DNA from: JBDLID01 sp039715055
GTDB taxonomy: Bacteria > Desulfobacterota > Desulfobulbia > Desulfobulbales > Desulfocapsaceae
DNA length: 7,006 nucleotides
Assembly: GCA_039715055.1 (NCBI GenBank)
Contig: JBDLID010000148.1
Coordinates: 1 to 7,006, forward strand
Direction: 5' to 3'
Part shown: positions 1-5,393 of the stretch, piece after piece
Numbering within the stretch: the first letter of the stretch is position 1
Layout: every line of letters begins with the position of its first letter
Notes under the pieces: generated by a model
What the model saw: only the letters and a program-made list of their open reading frames with translations
The model's database searches: none
Told to the model about the DNA's origin: nothing
Made by a program: the position numbers and the translations under genes

Positions 1-87
1 TTTACCTTTTACCACGACCCGCTGGTCAAGGCCTGTAAGCTGGATGGTTCAGCAATCGGGGTCTGCTGGCCTCCGACAGAAGAATAG
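1..87 (+). CDS. 3' end of an unidentified gene (partial)
   Basis: Frame 1 is open from the window edge to a TAG at 85-87 and encodes 28 residues ending in GVCWPPTEE. The codons use mostly C or G at the third position where a choice exists, as in the confident genes here, and the peptide (FYHDPLVKACKLDG and onward) is not low-complexity. The frame stops 20 bases before the stop codon of the leftward hydrolase, a typical convergent arrangement. I do not recognise the family from this fragment. It could also be a chance open frame, since 28 codons is short. Confidence 0.45.
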   Translation, partial: FTFYHDPLVKACKLDGSAIGVCWPPTEE

Positions 88-107
88 AAAGCAGCTTCCT
101 CAGGGAG

Positions 108-659
108 TCAGCGGCAGAAGGTTTGCAAGGTCTCCAGGTCGGATTGTGACAGCCGGTACTGGTGACTGTTGTCATTGATGACCATCTGTGCGGTTTTGTC
201 AAAAATGTGCACCGCTTTTCGGTAGTCCAGCACTTCGTCATTTTTTCCCAGAAAAATAAGAGTCGGGACCCCGGCTTCGATCACATCAAACTGCCTGAGT
301 AACTCCACATCTTCTCTTGCAAAAAACCATTTGTCCCCGGAGGCGAATTTTGTATTCCAGCCGGTGAATTCCGCCAGGTCCAGCGCTTCAACCACCGGGT
401 TGATCAGCACCAGGGGCCACTGGTGCTCAGCGGCCAGCGAGGCGGCGAGCAGCCCGCCGGTGGAGTTACCCAGCAGAACAAATGGCTGCAGGGCGAAGTG
501 ATCTCCAATATAGCCATCCAGAAAATCGTACCATGCCGCCGGGTTGTTGGGCAGATTCGGGGTGTACACCCCGGCGCCAAAGAAGTTCTTCAGGGTCTTA
601 CCGGTGGAGGAGTGTTCGCCTGAGCCATTGAGACCGTGAATGAGAAGGATGTTTTGCAT
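108..659 (-). CDS. YqiA/UPF0227-like alpha/beta-fold serine hydrolase (probable esterase)
   Basis: The product is 183 residues, close to the roughly 190 of Escherichia coli YqiA. It starts with a hydrophobic strand and oxyanion-type motif (ILLIHGLNGSGEHS), followed by a nucleophile elbow GNSTGG with Ser66, the segment LINPVVEAL, then GKNDEVLDYRKAV with the candidate acid Asp141, and SHQY with the candidate catalytic His166. The DEVLDYR(K/Q)AV stretch matches my memory of YqiA closely. Family members are cytoplasmic hydrolases acting on short acyl esters or unknown physiological substrates; the substrate here cannot be told. An in-frame GTG at 695 would add 12 residues, but I chose ATG at 659 because the family normally begins right before the LLIHG strand and neither start has a strong ribosome binding site. 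It has no signal peptide. It is transcribed away from the small exported-protein gene and converges with the partial gene at the left edge. Confidence 0.8.
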   Translation of the reverse strand: MQNILLIHGLNGSGEHSSTGKTLKNFFGAGVYTPNLPNNPAAWYDFLDGYIGDHFALQPFVLLGNSTGGLLAASLAAEHQWPLVLINPVVEALDLAEFTGWNTKFASGDKWFFAREDVELLRQFDVIEAGVPTLIFLGKNDEVLDYRKAVHIFDKTAQMVINDNSHQYRLSQSDLETLQTFCR

Positions 660-996
660 AATCTCAAAGTATGAGAAATCTGCAATGGAAGCCACTTTTA
701 TTTAATGGACCGGCAGGCGGTTGACGATAAAGAAGCAGAGAGGGTATGGGCAACTGTTATGTAATGAGATTATGAGGGGCCATTGGGCCACTTGTTTATT
801 TCCCAATTACCTGGCAGGACCCATCCTGGCAATGTTATTTTGTGTAAAATTTGCGATCAGTTAACTTGTTGAAGAAATAGTTGATTGAACTCTAAAGGAG
901 GAAACGAGGTTGCGGGAGCGGTAGCTGAGCCTTTCGATCAGGTACGCATATTGCAATGTGCAAGTGTAGCATTTTACTCTCCCCTGAAGGAAGGTC
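660..996. other. Divergent intergenic region with an orphan Shine-Dalgarno sequence
   Basis: This gap separates the leftward hydrolase from the rightward small exported protein and must hold both 5' regions, but I find no convincing sigma-70 promoter for either. Visible elements are a perfect AAAGGAGG at 894-901 with only a four-codon TTG frame behind it (910-924), and a near-perfect inverted repeat GCATATTG/CAATGTGC at 946-961 (one T-G mismatch) that could be an operator. A 19-codon ATG frame at 705-764 has no support. Confidence 0.5.
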
Positions 997-1395
997 ATGA
1001 AGAAGAGAATCATAAAACTTTTATCTCTTGTCACACTTGTTACTGGTCTGTTGGTGTGTGTCCCGATTCAGTCTCTAGCTGAATCGACCATACTGTCCAC
1101 TTTTATTGAAAAGAGTTCGGCCTCTTTTGTTGACACAGTCTACACCCGGCATGATTTTATTTACACAACCGGTCTTGATACAGATTCCGTCCAGCTAAAC
1201 ACCCCGAAAATTGCCGCTGCTGAAGAGATCCCGACCATCGCTCCTCTGGTCGATAATGAACTGACCTACTTCCTCTACTCCAAACCTGCTGCAGATCTTG
1301 TTTCCGACAGGTACACCTGGTATGCCGGATTTGGCTGTGACGTAGATTCCTTTGCCCCCCGTGCTCTGGTTGTCGGCCTCAGGGCACAATTTTAG
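997..1395 (+). CDS. Small exported protein of unknown function, possibly outer-membrane associated
   Basis: The 132-residue product has a clear Sec signal peptide: MKKR at the N-terminus, a hydrophobic core at about residues 5-22 and a type I cleavage site after SLA (residue 28), leaving a mature protein of about 104 residues. The Cys at 21 is not in a proper lipobox (LLVC lacks a small residue at -1), so a lipoprotein is unlikely. The start is supported by GGAAGG just upstream of the ATG. The last ten residues, ALVVGLRAQF, alternate hydrophobic and other residues and end in Phe, as in the C-terminal strand recognised by the BAM complex. The protein nevertheless seems too short for a conventional barrel and has only one other clear strand-like stretch (LTYFLYS, then YTWYAGFG). 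I recognise no family. It stands alone, with a weak terminator candidate about 50 bases downstream. Confidence 0.7.
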   Translation: MKKRIIKLLSLVTLVTGLLVCVPIQSLAESTILSTFIEKSSASFVDTVYTRHDFIYTTGLDTDSVQLNTPKIAAAEEIPTIAPLVDNELTYFLYSKPAADLVSDRYTWYAGFGCDVDSFAPRALVVGLRAQF

Positions 1396-1761
1396 CCTGC
1401 ATTTCTCATCTAAATGGCTAGTACCTACCCTTGAATCTACTGTTTTGACTGGCTTCTCGCGCCAGTTTTCAAGAGGAAAACGGGTGGGCCAGATCCGGCT
1501 TGCCCCCTCCCCACTAAGTGAACCCGCTATCCCTGACAGCGCTGGTCTATATTGGGCCACTGGCCTGTTTTGCGTCAGTCAAAATGCTCCAGTTGAATGT
1601 GCAGGCACTCTTTTTGTGCTCAGGGCAACCGTCTGGTTTTCTGAGATTTAATGGTTTCAGGTAGTTTGGCACTGATCTTGAAAAAACCTTGTCTTTAGAA
1701 GCTGGTCGATCAGCACCAGTGGCGTGTATTCGGTGATTCAACAGGAAGCCTTGAGAAACAA
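1396..1761 (+). other. Intergenic region between the exported protein and the kinase
   Basis: About 366 bases without a convincing gene. It holds the weak terminator at 1448-1470, a small hairpin candidate (CTGGT/ACCAG around 1702-1719) and a long frame that overlaps the preceding gene but has no coding character. No strong promoter for the kinase is visible; TTGAAA at 1678-1683 has no matching -10 box at the usual distance. Confidence 0.5.
1448..1470 (+). terminator. Weak intrinsic terminator candidate after the exported-protein gene
   Basis: ACTGGC (1448-1453) pairs perfectly with GCCAGT (1461-1466) around a seven-base loop, and the stem runs into TTTTC. The stem is short and the T-run has only four bases, so termination would be inefficient. 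Its position 53 bases after the stop codon fits the role. Confidence 0.4.
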
Positions 1762-4509
1762 ATGATCAAGCGGTTAAAATTATTTCTGTCAATTTTTCTT
1801 CCCTGGGCGACAGTTCTTCTTGTTTTTTCAGTGTACTTCTTTTTCACGGAGATTGAAAAGACAGAGCAGGTCCGCATGGAAGGTGAGTTGCTGAATGTTA
1901 ACCTTGGAAAACAGGCAGTCAGCCAGGAATTCAAAGGAATTGTTTCTGATCTGCTTGTTCTGAGCAGGCATCGGGCCTTCAGTACGACAGACACCGCTCT
2001 TTCCGGAGAGAGCATGGCCTGGCTGAGCCATGATTTTCGTGTATTTGCCGAGTCAAAAAAGCTCTACGACCAGGTTCGTTTCCTGGACCCCTCAGGAGTG
2101 GAAGTTATCCGTGTTAATTACAACCGTGACGGGACAGCCGCTGTTGTATCCGATGAGTTTCTGCAGGATAAAGGAGAGAGCTACTATTTTCGGGGCTCAG
2201 TCGGCCTGGCCGAGGATTCGGTCTATGTTTCACCGCTTGATCTCAATATTGAGCACGGCCAAATCGAGAAGCCTTTTAAGCCGATGATTCGTTTTGGTAC
2301 GCCGGTGATCAATGAAGACGGTAAAAAGATCGGTGTTTTTTTCCTGAACTACCTGGCAGAGCGATTACTGGCAAATCTGCATAAAGCCATGATAAATGTC
2401 CATGACCATGCATCCCTTGTCAACAGGGACGGTTTCTGGCTCCACCACCGTGACCCGGAAAAAGAGTGGGGATTTTTACTTGACCACGGCCAGAGCGTTG
2501 CCAGAGAAGAACCGGAGGTCTGGCAGAGGATCAAAGGGGAGGAGAGCGGCCAGTTTGTCAATCGTACCGGGCTGTTTACCTTCATTGCCATCCACCCCCT
2601 GCAGATTGCCCGGGAAATTTACATGGGCAGTGAGCATGGCGTAAGCCTGCCGACCGAGCAAGACTACCGCTGGACAATCATTTCCCATGTGTCAAGAAGC
2701 ACTCTTGAGCGGGAGAGGGGAACACTGCTCCTGACACTGCTGAAACTCACCGGTCCTGCCCTTGCCCTTCTTGCGCTCATCAGCTGGTATCTTTCCCTGG
2801 CCCGAATGAAAAACAGGGAGTCGGATGAGCAACTTAAAAAAGATGCCCTGAAGACCCAGGTTTTACTGGATCTTCATAAAAATGTAGCGGCGCTCCAAGG
2901 GCGGGAGCTTTATCACTATGTCCTGGACAAGGCGGTGGAGTTGACCGACAGCCGGGTCGGTTATCTGCACGAGGTTGAAGGAGCAGGCGGTGATTCAACC
3001 ATTAACCTTATCGAGTGGAATCGGGAAACAGTGGAAAACTGTACGGCAACCTGTGATACCCACTACCCTCTCGCTGAAGCGGGAATATGGGCGGACAGTG
3101 TTCGTTTGCAAAAACCAGTGATCCACAATGATTATCAGAATAGCCCTGCCAAGAAAGGTTACCCCGAGGGCCACGTTAATATCGTCCGTCACTTGAGTAT
3201 TCCGGTTATCGGTGACGGCAAGGTGACACTGGTTATCGGGGTGGGAAACAAAGAAACAGATTATTGCGATAATGATATTTTTCAGATTCAGCTCATTGCC
3301 AATGAGCTGCAGGACATTTTATCCCAGCGCAGGGTGGCCGAGGTCAAGAGTCAGCTGGAGTTGCGACTGAAACAGGCTCAGAAGATGGAGGCCATCGGTC
3401 TGATGGCAGGAGGTGTTGCCCACGATTTGAACAATATTTTATCGGGAATCGTCGGCTATCCGGAGATACTTCTCAACGGACTGTCCGAAAAAGACAGCCT
3501 GAGACAGCCCATAGAAGCCATCCACCAGTCGGGAAAAAGGGCCGCTGCAGTAGTGGAGGATCTCCTGACCGTGGCAAGGGGTGTCGCAACCATTCAGGAA
3601 AGTTATGACCTTCATCTGCTGATTGAGGAATACCTGGAATCTCCCGAGTATCTGAAAGTCAAATCACTCTATCCCGAAGTTGGCTGCCAATGCACTTTTC
3701 AGGCTGAAAGTAGTAGCGTCATCTGCTCTCCGATTCATATTAAGAAGTGTATTATGAACCTCGTCACCAATGCGATGGAGGCTGTAGGCGAACAGGGTTC
3801 TGTCAGTTTGTTTTCGAAAAATCAATATGTTGATGAAAGGCTCAGCAAAAACCTGGATATCGAAAAAGGGTTGTGTATAGTCATCGGCATCCGGGATAAC
3901 GGACCGGGTATTGCCAGCTCCGCCCTCGACCAGATCTTTGAACCGTTTTACACAAAAAAAGCAATGGGCCGGAGCGGTACCGGACTCGGCCTGACAGTGG
4001 TCTGGAACAGCATGGAGGATCATCAGGGAAAAATCACTGTTGAGAGTAATGAGAAAGGAACATTGTTCCAGCTCTACTTTCCGGTAAACAGTGAACAGAG
4101 CAGCACAGCTGCGAATAACCGCGTTGATTGTGAAATCGAAGGCGGTAACGAAAAGATTCTGGTTGTCGATGACGAGCCGGAATTACGTGATATAGCATCG
4201 AAAATGCTTGAGCTTCTCGGCTACCAGGTCGACTCGGTCGGTTCAGGTGAGATGGCCCTTGAATTTCTCAGGGAGAGGCCGGTCGATCTCATCATGCTGG
4301 ATATGATCATGAAACCGGGGTGGAGCGGTTTCCAGACCTATAGAGAGGTTATCAAACTGTATCCGGAACAGAATGCCCTGATTGCCAGCGGTTTTTCTGA
4401 GAATGAAGATGTGAAAGCAACAATTCATCTGGGCGCCGGCGGCTTTATCAAAAAGCCATATTCCCTGGAGCAGCTCGGCCGGGCAGTGAAGGAGGTGCTC
4501 CAGGACTGA
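1762..4509 (+). CDS. Membrane hybrid histidine kinase: Cache sensor, GAF, HisKA/HATPase, receiver
   Basis: The 915-residue product has a transmembrane segment at about 7-28, a periplasmic domain of about 290 residues and a second transmembrane segment at about 322-346. The periplasmic part carries Cache-type signatures (VRFLDPSGVEVIRVN at 105-119 and YVSPLDLN at 155-162). The cytoplasmic part has a GAF-like domain (about 385-522), a short coiled linker (about 524-545) and a HisKA domain with the H-box GGVAHDLNN, where His554 is the phospho-acceptor. The HATPase domain shows an N-box (NLVTNAMEA, Asn670), G1 (DNGPGI from 712), an F-box (FEPFYTKK) and G2 (GTGLGL, 739-744). A C-terminal receiver follows with acidic pair Asp803/Asp804, phospho-acceptor Asp847, Ser876 and Lys898. 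All catalytic residues are present, so it should autophosphorylate and pass phosphate to its own receiver. There is no output domain and no adjacent response regulator or phosphotransfer gene, so the target is unknown. The ligand is probably a small molecule in the periplasm, perhaps with a second cue at the GAF domain. The start is followed directly by the membrane segment; its ribosome binding site is weak (AGGAAG at 1743-1748, rather distant). Confidence 0.93.
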   Translation: MIKRLKLFLSIFLPWATVLLVFSVYFFFTEIEKTEQVRMEGELLNVNLGKQAVSQEFKGIVSDLLVLSRHRAFSTTDTALSGESMAWLSHDFRVFAESKKLYDQVRFLDPSGVEVIRVNYNRDGTAAVVSDEFLQDKGESYYFRGSVGLAEDSVYVSPLDLNIEHGQIEKPFKPMIRFGTPVINEDGKKIGVFFLNYLAERLLANLHKAMINVHDHASLVNRDGFWLHHRDPEKEWGFLLDHGQSVAREEPEVWQRIKGEESGQFVNRTGLFTFIAIHPLQIAREIYMGSEHGVSLPTEQDYRWTIISHVSRSTLERERGTLLLTLLKLTGPALALLALISWYLSLARMKNRESDEQLKKDALKTQVLLDLHKNVAALQGRELYHYVLDKAVELTDSRVGYLHEVEGAGGDSTINLIEWNRETVENCTATCDTHYPLAEAGIWADSVRLQKPVIHNDYQNSPAKKGYPEGHVNIVRHLSIPVIGDGKVTLVIGVGNKETDYCDNDIFQIQLIANELQDILSQRRVAEVKSQLELRLKQAQKMEAIGLMAGGVAHDLNNILSGIVGYPEILLNGLSEKDSLRQPIEAIHQSGKRAAAVVEDLLTVARGVATIQESYDLHLLIEEYLESPEYLKVKSLYPEVGCQCTFQAESSSVICSPIHIKKCIMNLVTNAMEAVGEQGSVSLFSKNQYVDERLSKNLDIEKGLCIVIGIRDNGPGIASSALDQIFEPFYTKKAMGRSGTGLGLTVVWNSMEDHQGKITVESNEKGTLFQLYFPVNSEQSSTAANNRVDCEIEGGNEKILVVDDEPELRDIASKMLELLGYQVDSVGSGEMALEFLRERPVDLIMLDMIMKPGWSGFQTYREVIKLYPEQNALIASGFSENEDVKATIHLGAGGFIKKPYSLEQLGRAVKEVLQD

Positions 4510-4610
4510 GCAGCTCCAACCCTTGAGCATAACAGCAGAGCCCTTTCACCTCATCCCCGCACGGGCGGGCTCCCTGGCCCGCATCACATATTCATAGTTT
4601 GTCCTCCCCA

Positions 4611-4658
4611 AGGGAGTCTGGTGGAAAAGCGATTTTCCGGCAGGCTCCCTTTTTTTTT
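4611..4658 (+). terminator. Strong intrinsic terminator of the kinase gene
   Basis: AGGGAG (4611-4616), CTG (4618-4620) and GGAAAA (4623-4628) pair with TTTTCC (4633-4638), CAG (4641-4643) and CTCCCT (4645-4650) around a GCGA tetraloop. The intervening bases form two G-U pairs and one G-G mismatch, so the stem spans 18 positions. It is followed by nine consecutive T residues (4650-4658). This is a textbook Rho-independent terminator about 100 bases after the kinase stop. Confidence 0.93.
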
Positions 4659-4829
4659 CCGTAACATCGATTCCTCCCCTCTCCCGAACATTTTGGTCAA
4701 TAGTCCGTCATTCTGTGTATCGCTGATGTACCTGCATTATTCCCCAACAACAGCATCGGCTGATATTATCTCTGCTGTTTAGAGGATAAATAGTGCGTGG
4801 AGCAGTTTACCATTGATTGCAGATTGGTT

Positions 4830-4858
4830 TTGTATATTTTCCCTGAACTCTCTATAAT
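4830..4858 (+). promoter_or_regulatory. Sigma-70-type promoter for the TusA-like selenoprotein gene
   Basis: A perfect -10 box TATAAT lies at 4853-4858. At the optimal 17-base spacing, TTGTAT (4830-4835) supplies the conserved TTG of a -35 box. Transcription would start near 4865, giving a leader of about 105 bases before the ATG at 4971. The strong terminator upstream isolates this unit from the kinase, which supports a separate promoter. Confidence 0.55.
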
Positions 4859-4871
4859 GATTCTCATTTGG
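4853..4871 (+). promoter_or_regulatory. Fur-box-like operator overlapping the -10 box
   Basis: By direct comparison the 19 bases match the Escherichia coli Fur consensus (GATAATGATAATCATTATC) at 13 of 19 positions. The core AATGA-TTC-TCATT (4856-4868) is a perfect inverted repeat. It covers the -10 box and the predicted start site, the classic place for iron-dependent repression. The Fur consensus in this bacterium is unknown, so binding by Fur or a relative such as Zur or PerR is an inference. Confidence 0.45.
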
Positions 4872-4937
4872 TTACGGTGGGCACTCTCGGTAGTGATTTG
4901 AATGTTCTGATATTATACATTTTTTATGCTGTGAGAA

Positions 4938-4972
4938 GGTCAGATAATTTGACCATATGGAAATACTTCCAT
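4938..4972 (+). promoter_or_regulatory. Tandem hairpins in the leader, the second covering the start codon
   Basis: GGTCA (4938-4942) pairs with TGACC (4950-4954). Immediately after, ATGGAA (4957-4962) pairs with TTCCAT (4967-4972), which includes the first two bases of the ATG at 4971 and the only Shine-Dalgarno-like bases (GGAAA, 4959-4963). In the RNA the second hairpin could hide the start site. The first could alternatively be a DNA operator, since GGTCAnATnATnTGACC is palindromic. Confidence 0.35.
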
Positions 4973-5201
4973 GCGAAAACGGGTCAGAATAGATATTGAT
5001 TATCGCAAGGACTGCTGATGGGGGCTTAAAGACGTGGTTGCACGTCTGCAACAGTTCTCGCCAGGAGACGGGTATCGATTTCTCTGCCGTAGTGAGATGG
5101 CACGGGAGATGGTTCCGTTGATCAGTGGTGCCGGCGGGGAAATCGTTGAGGAAGATGTTCGCTCATACGGAGTTGTCATGCTGGTCCGTAAAGTAGAGTA
5201 G
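4971..5201 (+). CDS. Putative TusA/SirA-family selenoprotein (UGA at 5016-5018 read as selenocysteine)
   Basis: ATG at 4971 to TAG at 5199-5201 is one frame interrupted only by TGA at codon 16. Read through, it encodes 76 residues: a first strand (KRVRIDIDYR), the motif C15-U16-W-G, a helix (LKDVVARLQQF), the turn SPGDG, a second strand (YRFLC), a helix (MAREMVPLISGAGG), then EIVEEDV and a last strand VVMLVRKV. This order and size match TusA/SirA-like sulfur carriers of about 80 residues. Compared with E. coli TusA from memory, Cys15 falls on the catalytic Cys and Sec16 on the following conserved Pro, with the same 18-residue distance from Cys to the PG turn. A SECIS-like hairpin lies directly downstream. 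The family carries persulfide sulfur to thiolation, Moco or sulfur-oxidation/reduction partners; a Cys-Sec pair suggests a redox or selenium-handling variant in the cytoplasm. An in-frame TGA at 4950 precludes a longer N-terminus, and the ribosome site is weak. Alternatives are a nonsense-mutated pseudogene or a truncated protein from GTG at 5034. Confidence 0.68.
5030..5047 (+). promoter_or_regulatory. SECIS-like hairpin for selenocysteine insertion at UGA 5016
   Basis: AGACGTG (5030-5036) pairs perfectly with CACGTCT (5041-5047) around a GTTG loop. Eleven bases separate the UGA from the stem and 18 separate it from the apical loop, and the first loop base is G followed by U. As I recall, bacterial SECIS elements bound by SelB need an upper stem with a small loop carrying G (and usually U) at roughly this distance inside the coding region. 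The hairpin lies within codons 20-26 of the protein. Confidence 0.65.
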
Positions 5202-5285
5202 TTGCAGTTCTGAAATCAGGGCAATTGGCGTTGCTTATTAAATAGTTACCGAATAAATTCATATCCGGGTGGTGATTGATGTAAT

Positions 5286-5314
5286 TTGTGTTAGGGTGCA
5301 TGCAGGGTTATGAT
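5286..5314 (+). promoter_or_regulatory. Candidate sigma-70 promoter for malQ
   Basis: TTGTGT (5286-5291) and TATGAT (5309-5314, five of six consensus bases) are 17 bases apart, placing the start near 5321 and giving a malQ leader of about 70 bases. The spacer contains the palindrome TGCATGCA (5297-5304), a possible operator. A second weaker pair, TTGCTT (5231-5236) and TAAATT (5254-5259), is also 17 bases apart. Confidence 0.4.
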
Positions 5315-5326
5315 ATTGGGACTCAA

Positions 5327-5375
5327 AATCAGTACATTGCGTACTGGTTATCTGTGAAAGGAGCATTGTGCTCTC
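5327..5375 (+). promoter_or_regulatory. Structured malQ leader: two hairpins and a sequestered Shine-Dalgarno
   Basis: AATCAGTAC (5327-5335) pairs with GTACTGGTT (5341-5349) with one G-U pair. Then GGAGCA (5360-5365) pairs with TGCTC (5369-5373) and, across a bulged T, with CC (5375-5376 region), enclosing the only good ribosome binding sequence AAAGGAG (5357-5363). From GTG at 5368 a nine-codon frame ends in TGA at 5395-5397, overlapping the malQ ATG at 5394 as ATGA. The layout suggests translational coupling or a leader switch, but each element is short. Confidence 0.3.
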
Positions 5376-5393
5376 CCCGGTGCTCGACCAGCT

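Larger units (their letters stand above)
4510..4970 (+). other. Regulatory intergenic region between kinase and selenoprotein candidate
   Basis: These 461 bases contain the kinase terminator with a possible competing pairing upstream, then about 170 bases with no recognised element, then a promoter with a Fur-box-like sequence and a leader of about 105 bases with two hairpins (GGTCA/TGACC at 4938-4954 and ATGGAA/TTCCAT at 4957-4972). The frame after the kinase stop codon stays open for about 95 codons, but it runs through the terminator and is rich in Pro and Ser without domain character, so I do not call it coding. Confidence 0.6.

Noticed and set aside
894..960. Possible cyclic-di-GMP riboswitch before the exported protein
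   Set aside because: The region is purine-rich with a GAAAC-like patch, but the conserved core of the GEMM class could not be found.
885..1082. 65-codon frame containing the AAAGGAGG and overlapping the exported-protein signal sequence
   Set aside because: The Shine-Dalgarno would be inside the frame instead of before it, the start would be TTG, and it conflicts with a clear signal-peptide gene.
782..1562. Repeated 11-mer ATTGGGCCACT at 782-792 and 1552-1562 flanking the exported-protein gene
   Set aside because: Several repeated 11-mers are expected by chance in 7 kb, the match does not extend, and there is no target duplication or mobile gene.
1352..1651. 99-codon frame overlapping the end of the exported protein and the following gap
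   Set aside because: No ribosome site, no domain character, and it crosses the terminator candidate at 1448-1470.
4510..4800. In-frame continuation of about 95 open codons after the kinase TGA, as a possible selenoprotein read-through
   Set aside because: The receiver domain ends normally at the TGA, the extension is rich in Pro and Ser with no domain character, and it runs through a strong terminator with nine T residues.
5221..5242. Possible terminator after the selenoprotein candidate (GCAAT/GTTGC then TTATTAAAT)
   Set aside because: The stem has only five pairs including a G-U and the T-run is interrupted, so it is not distinguishable from chance.
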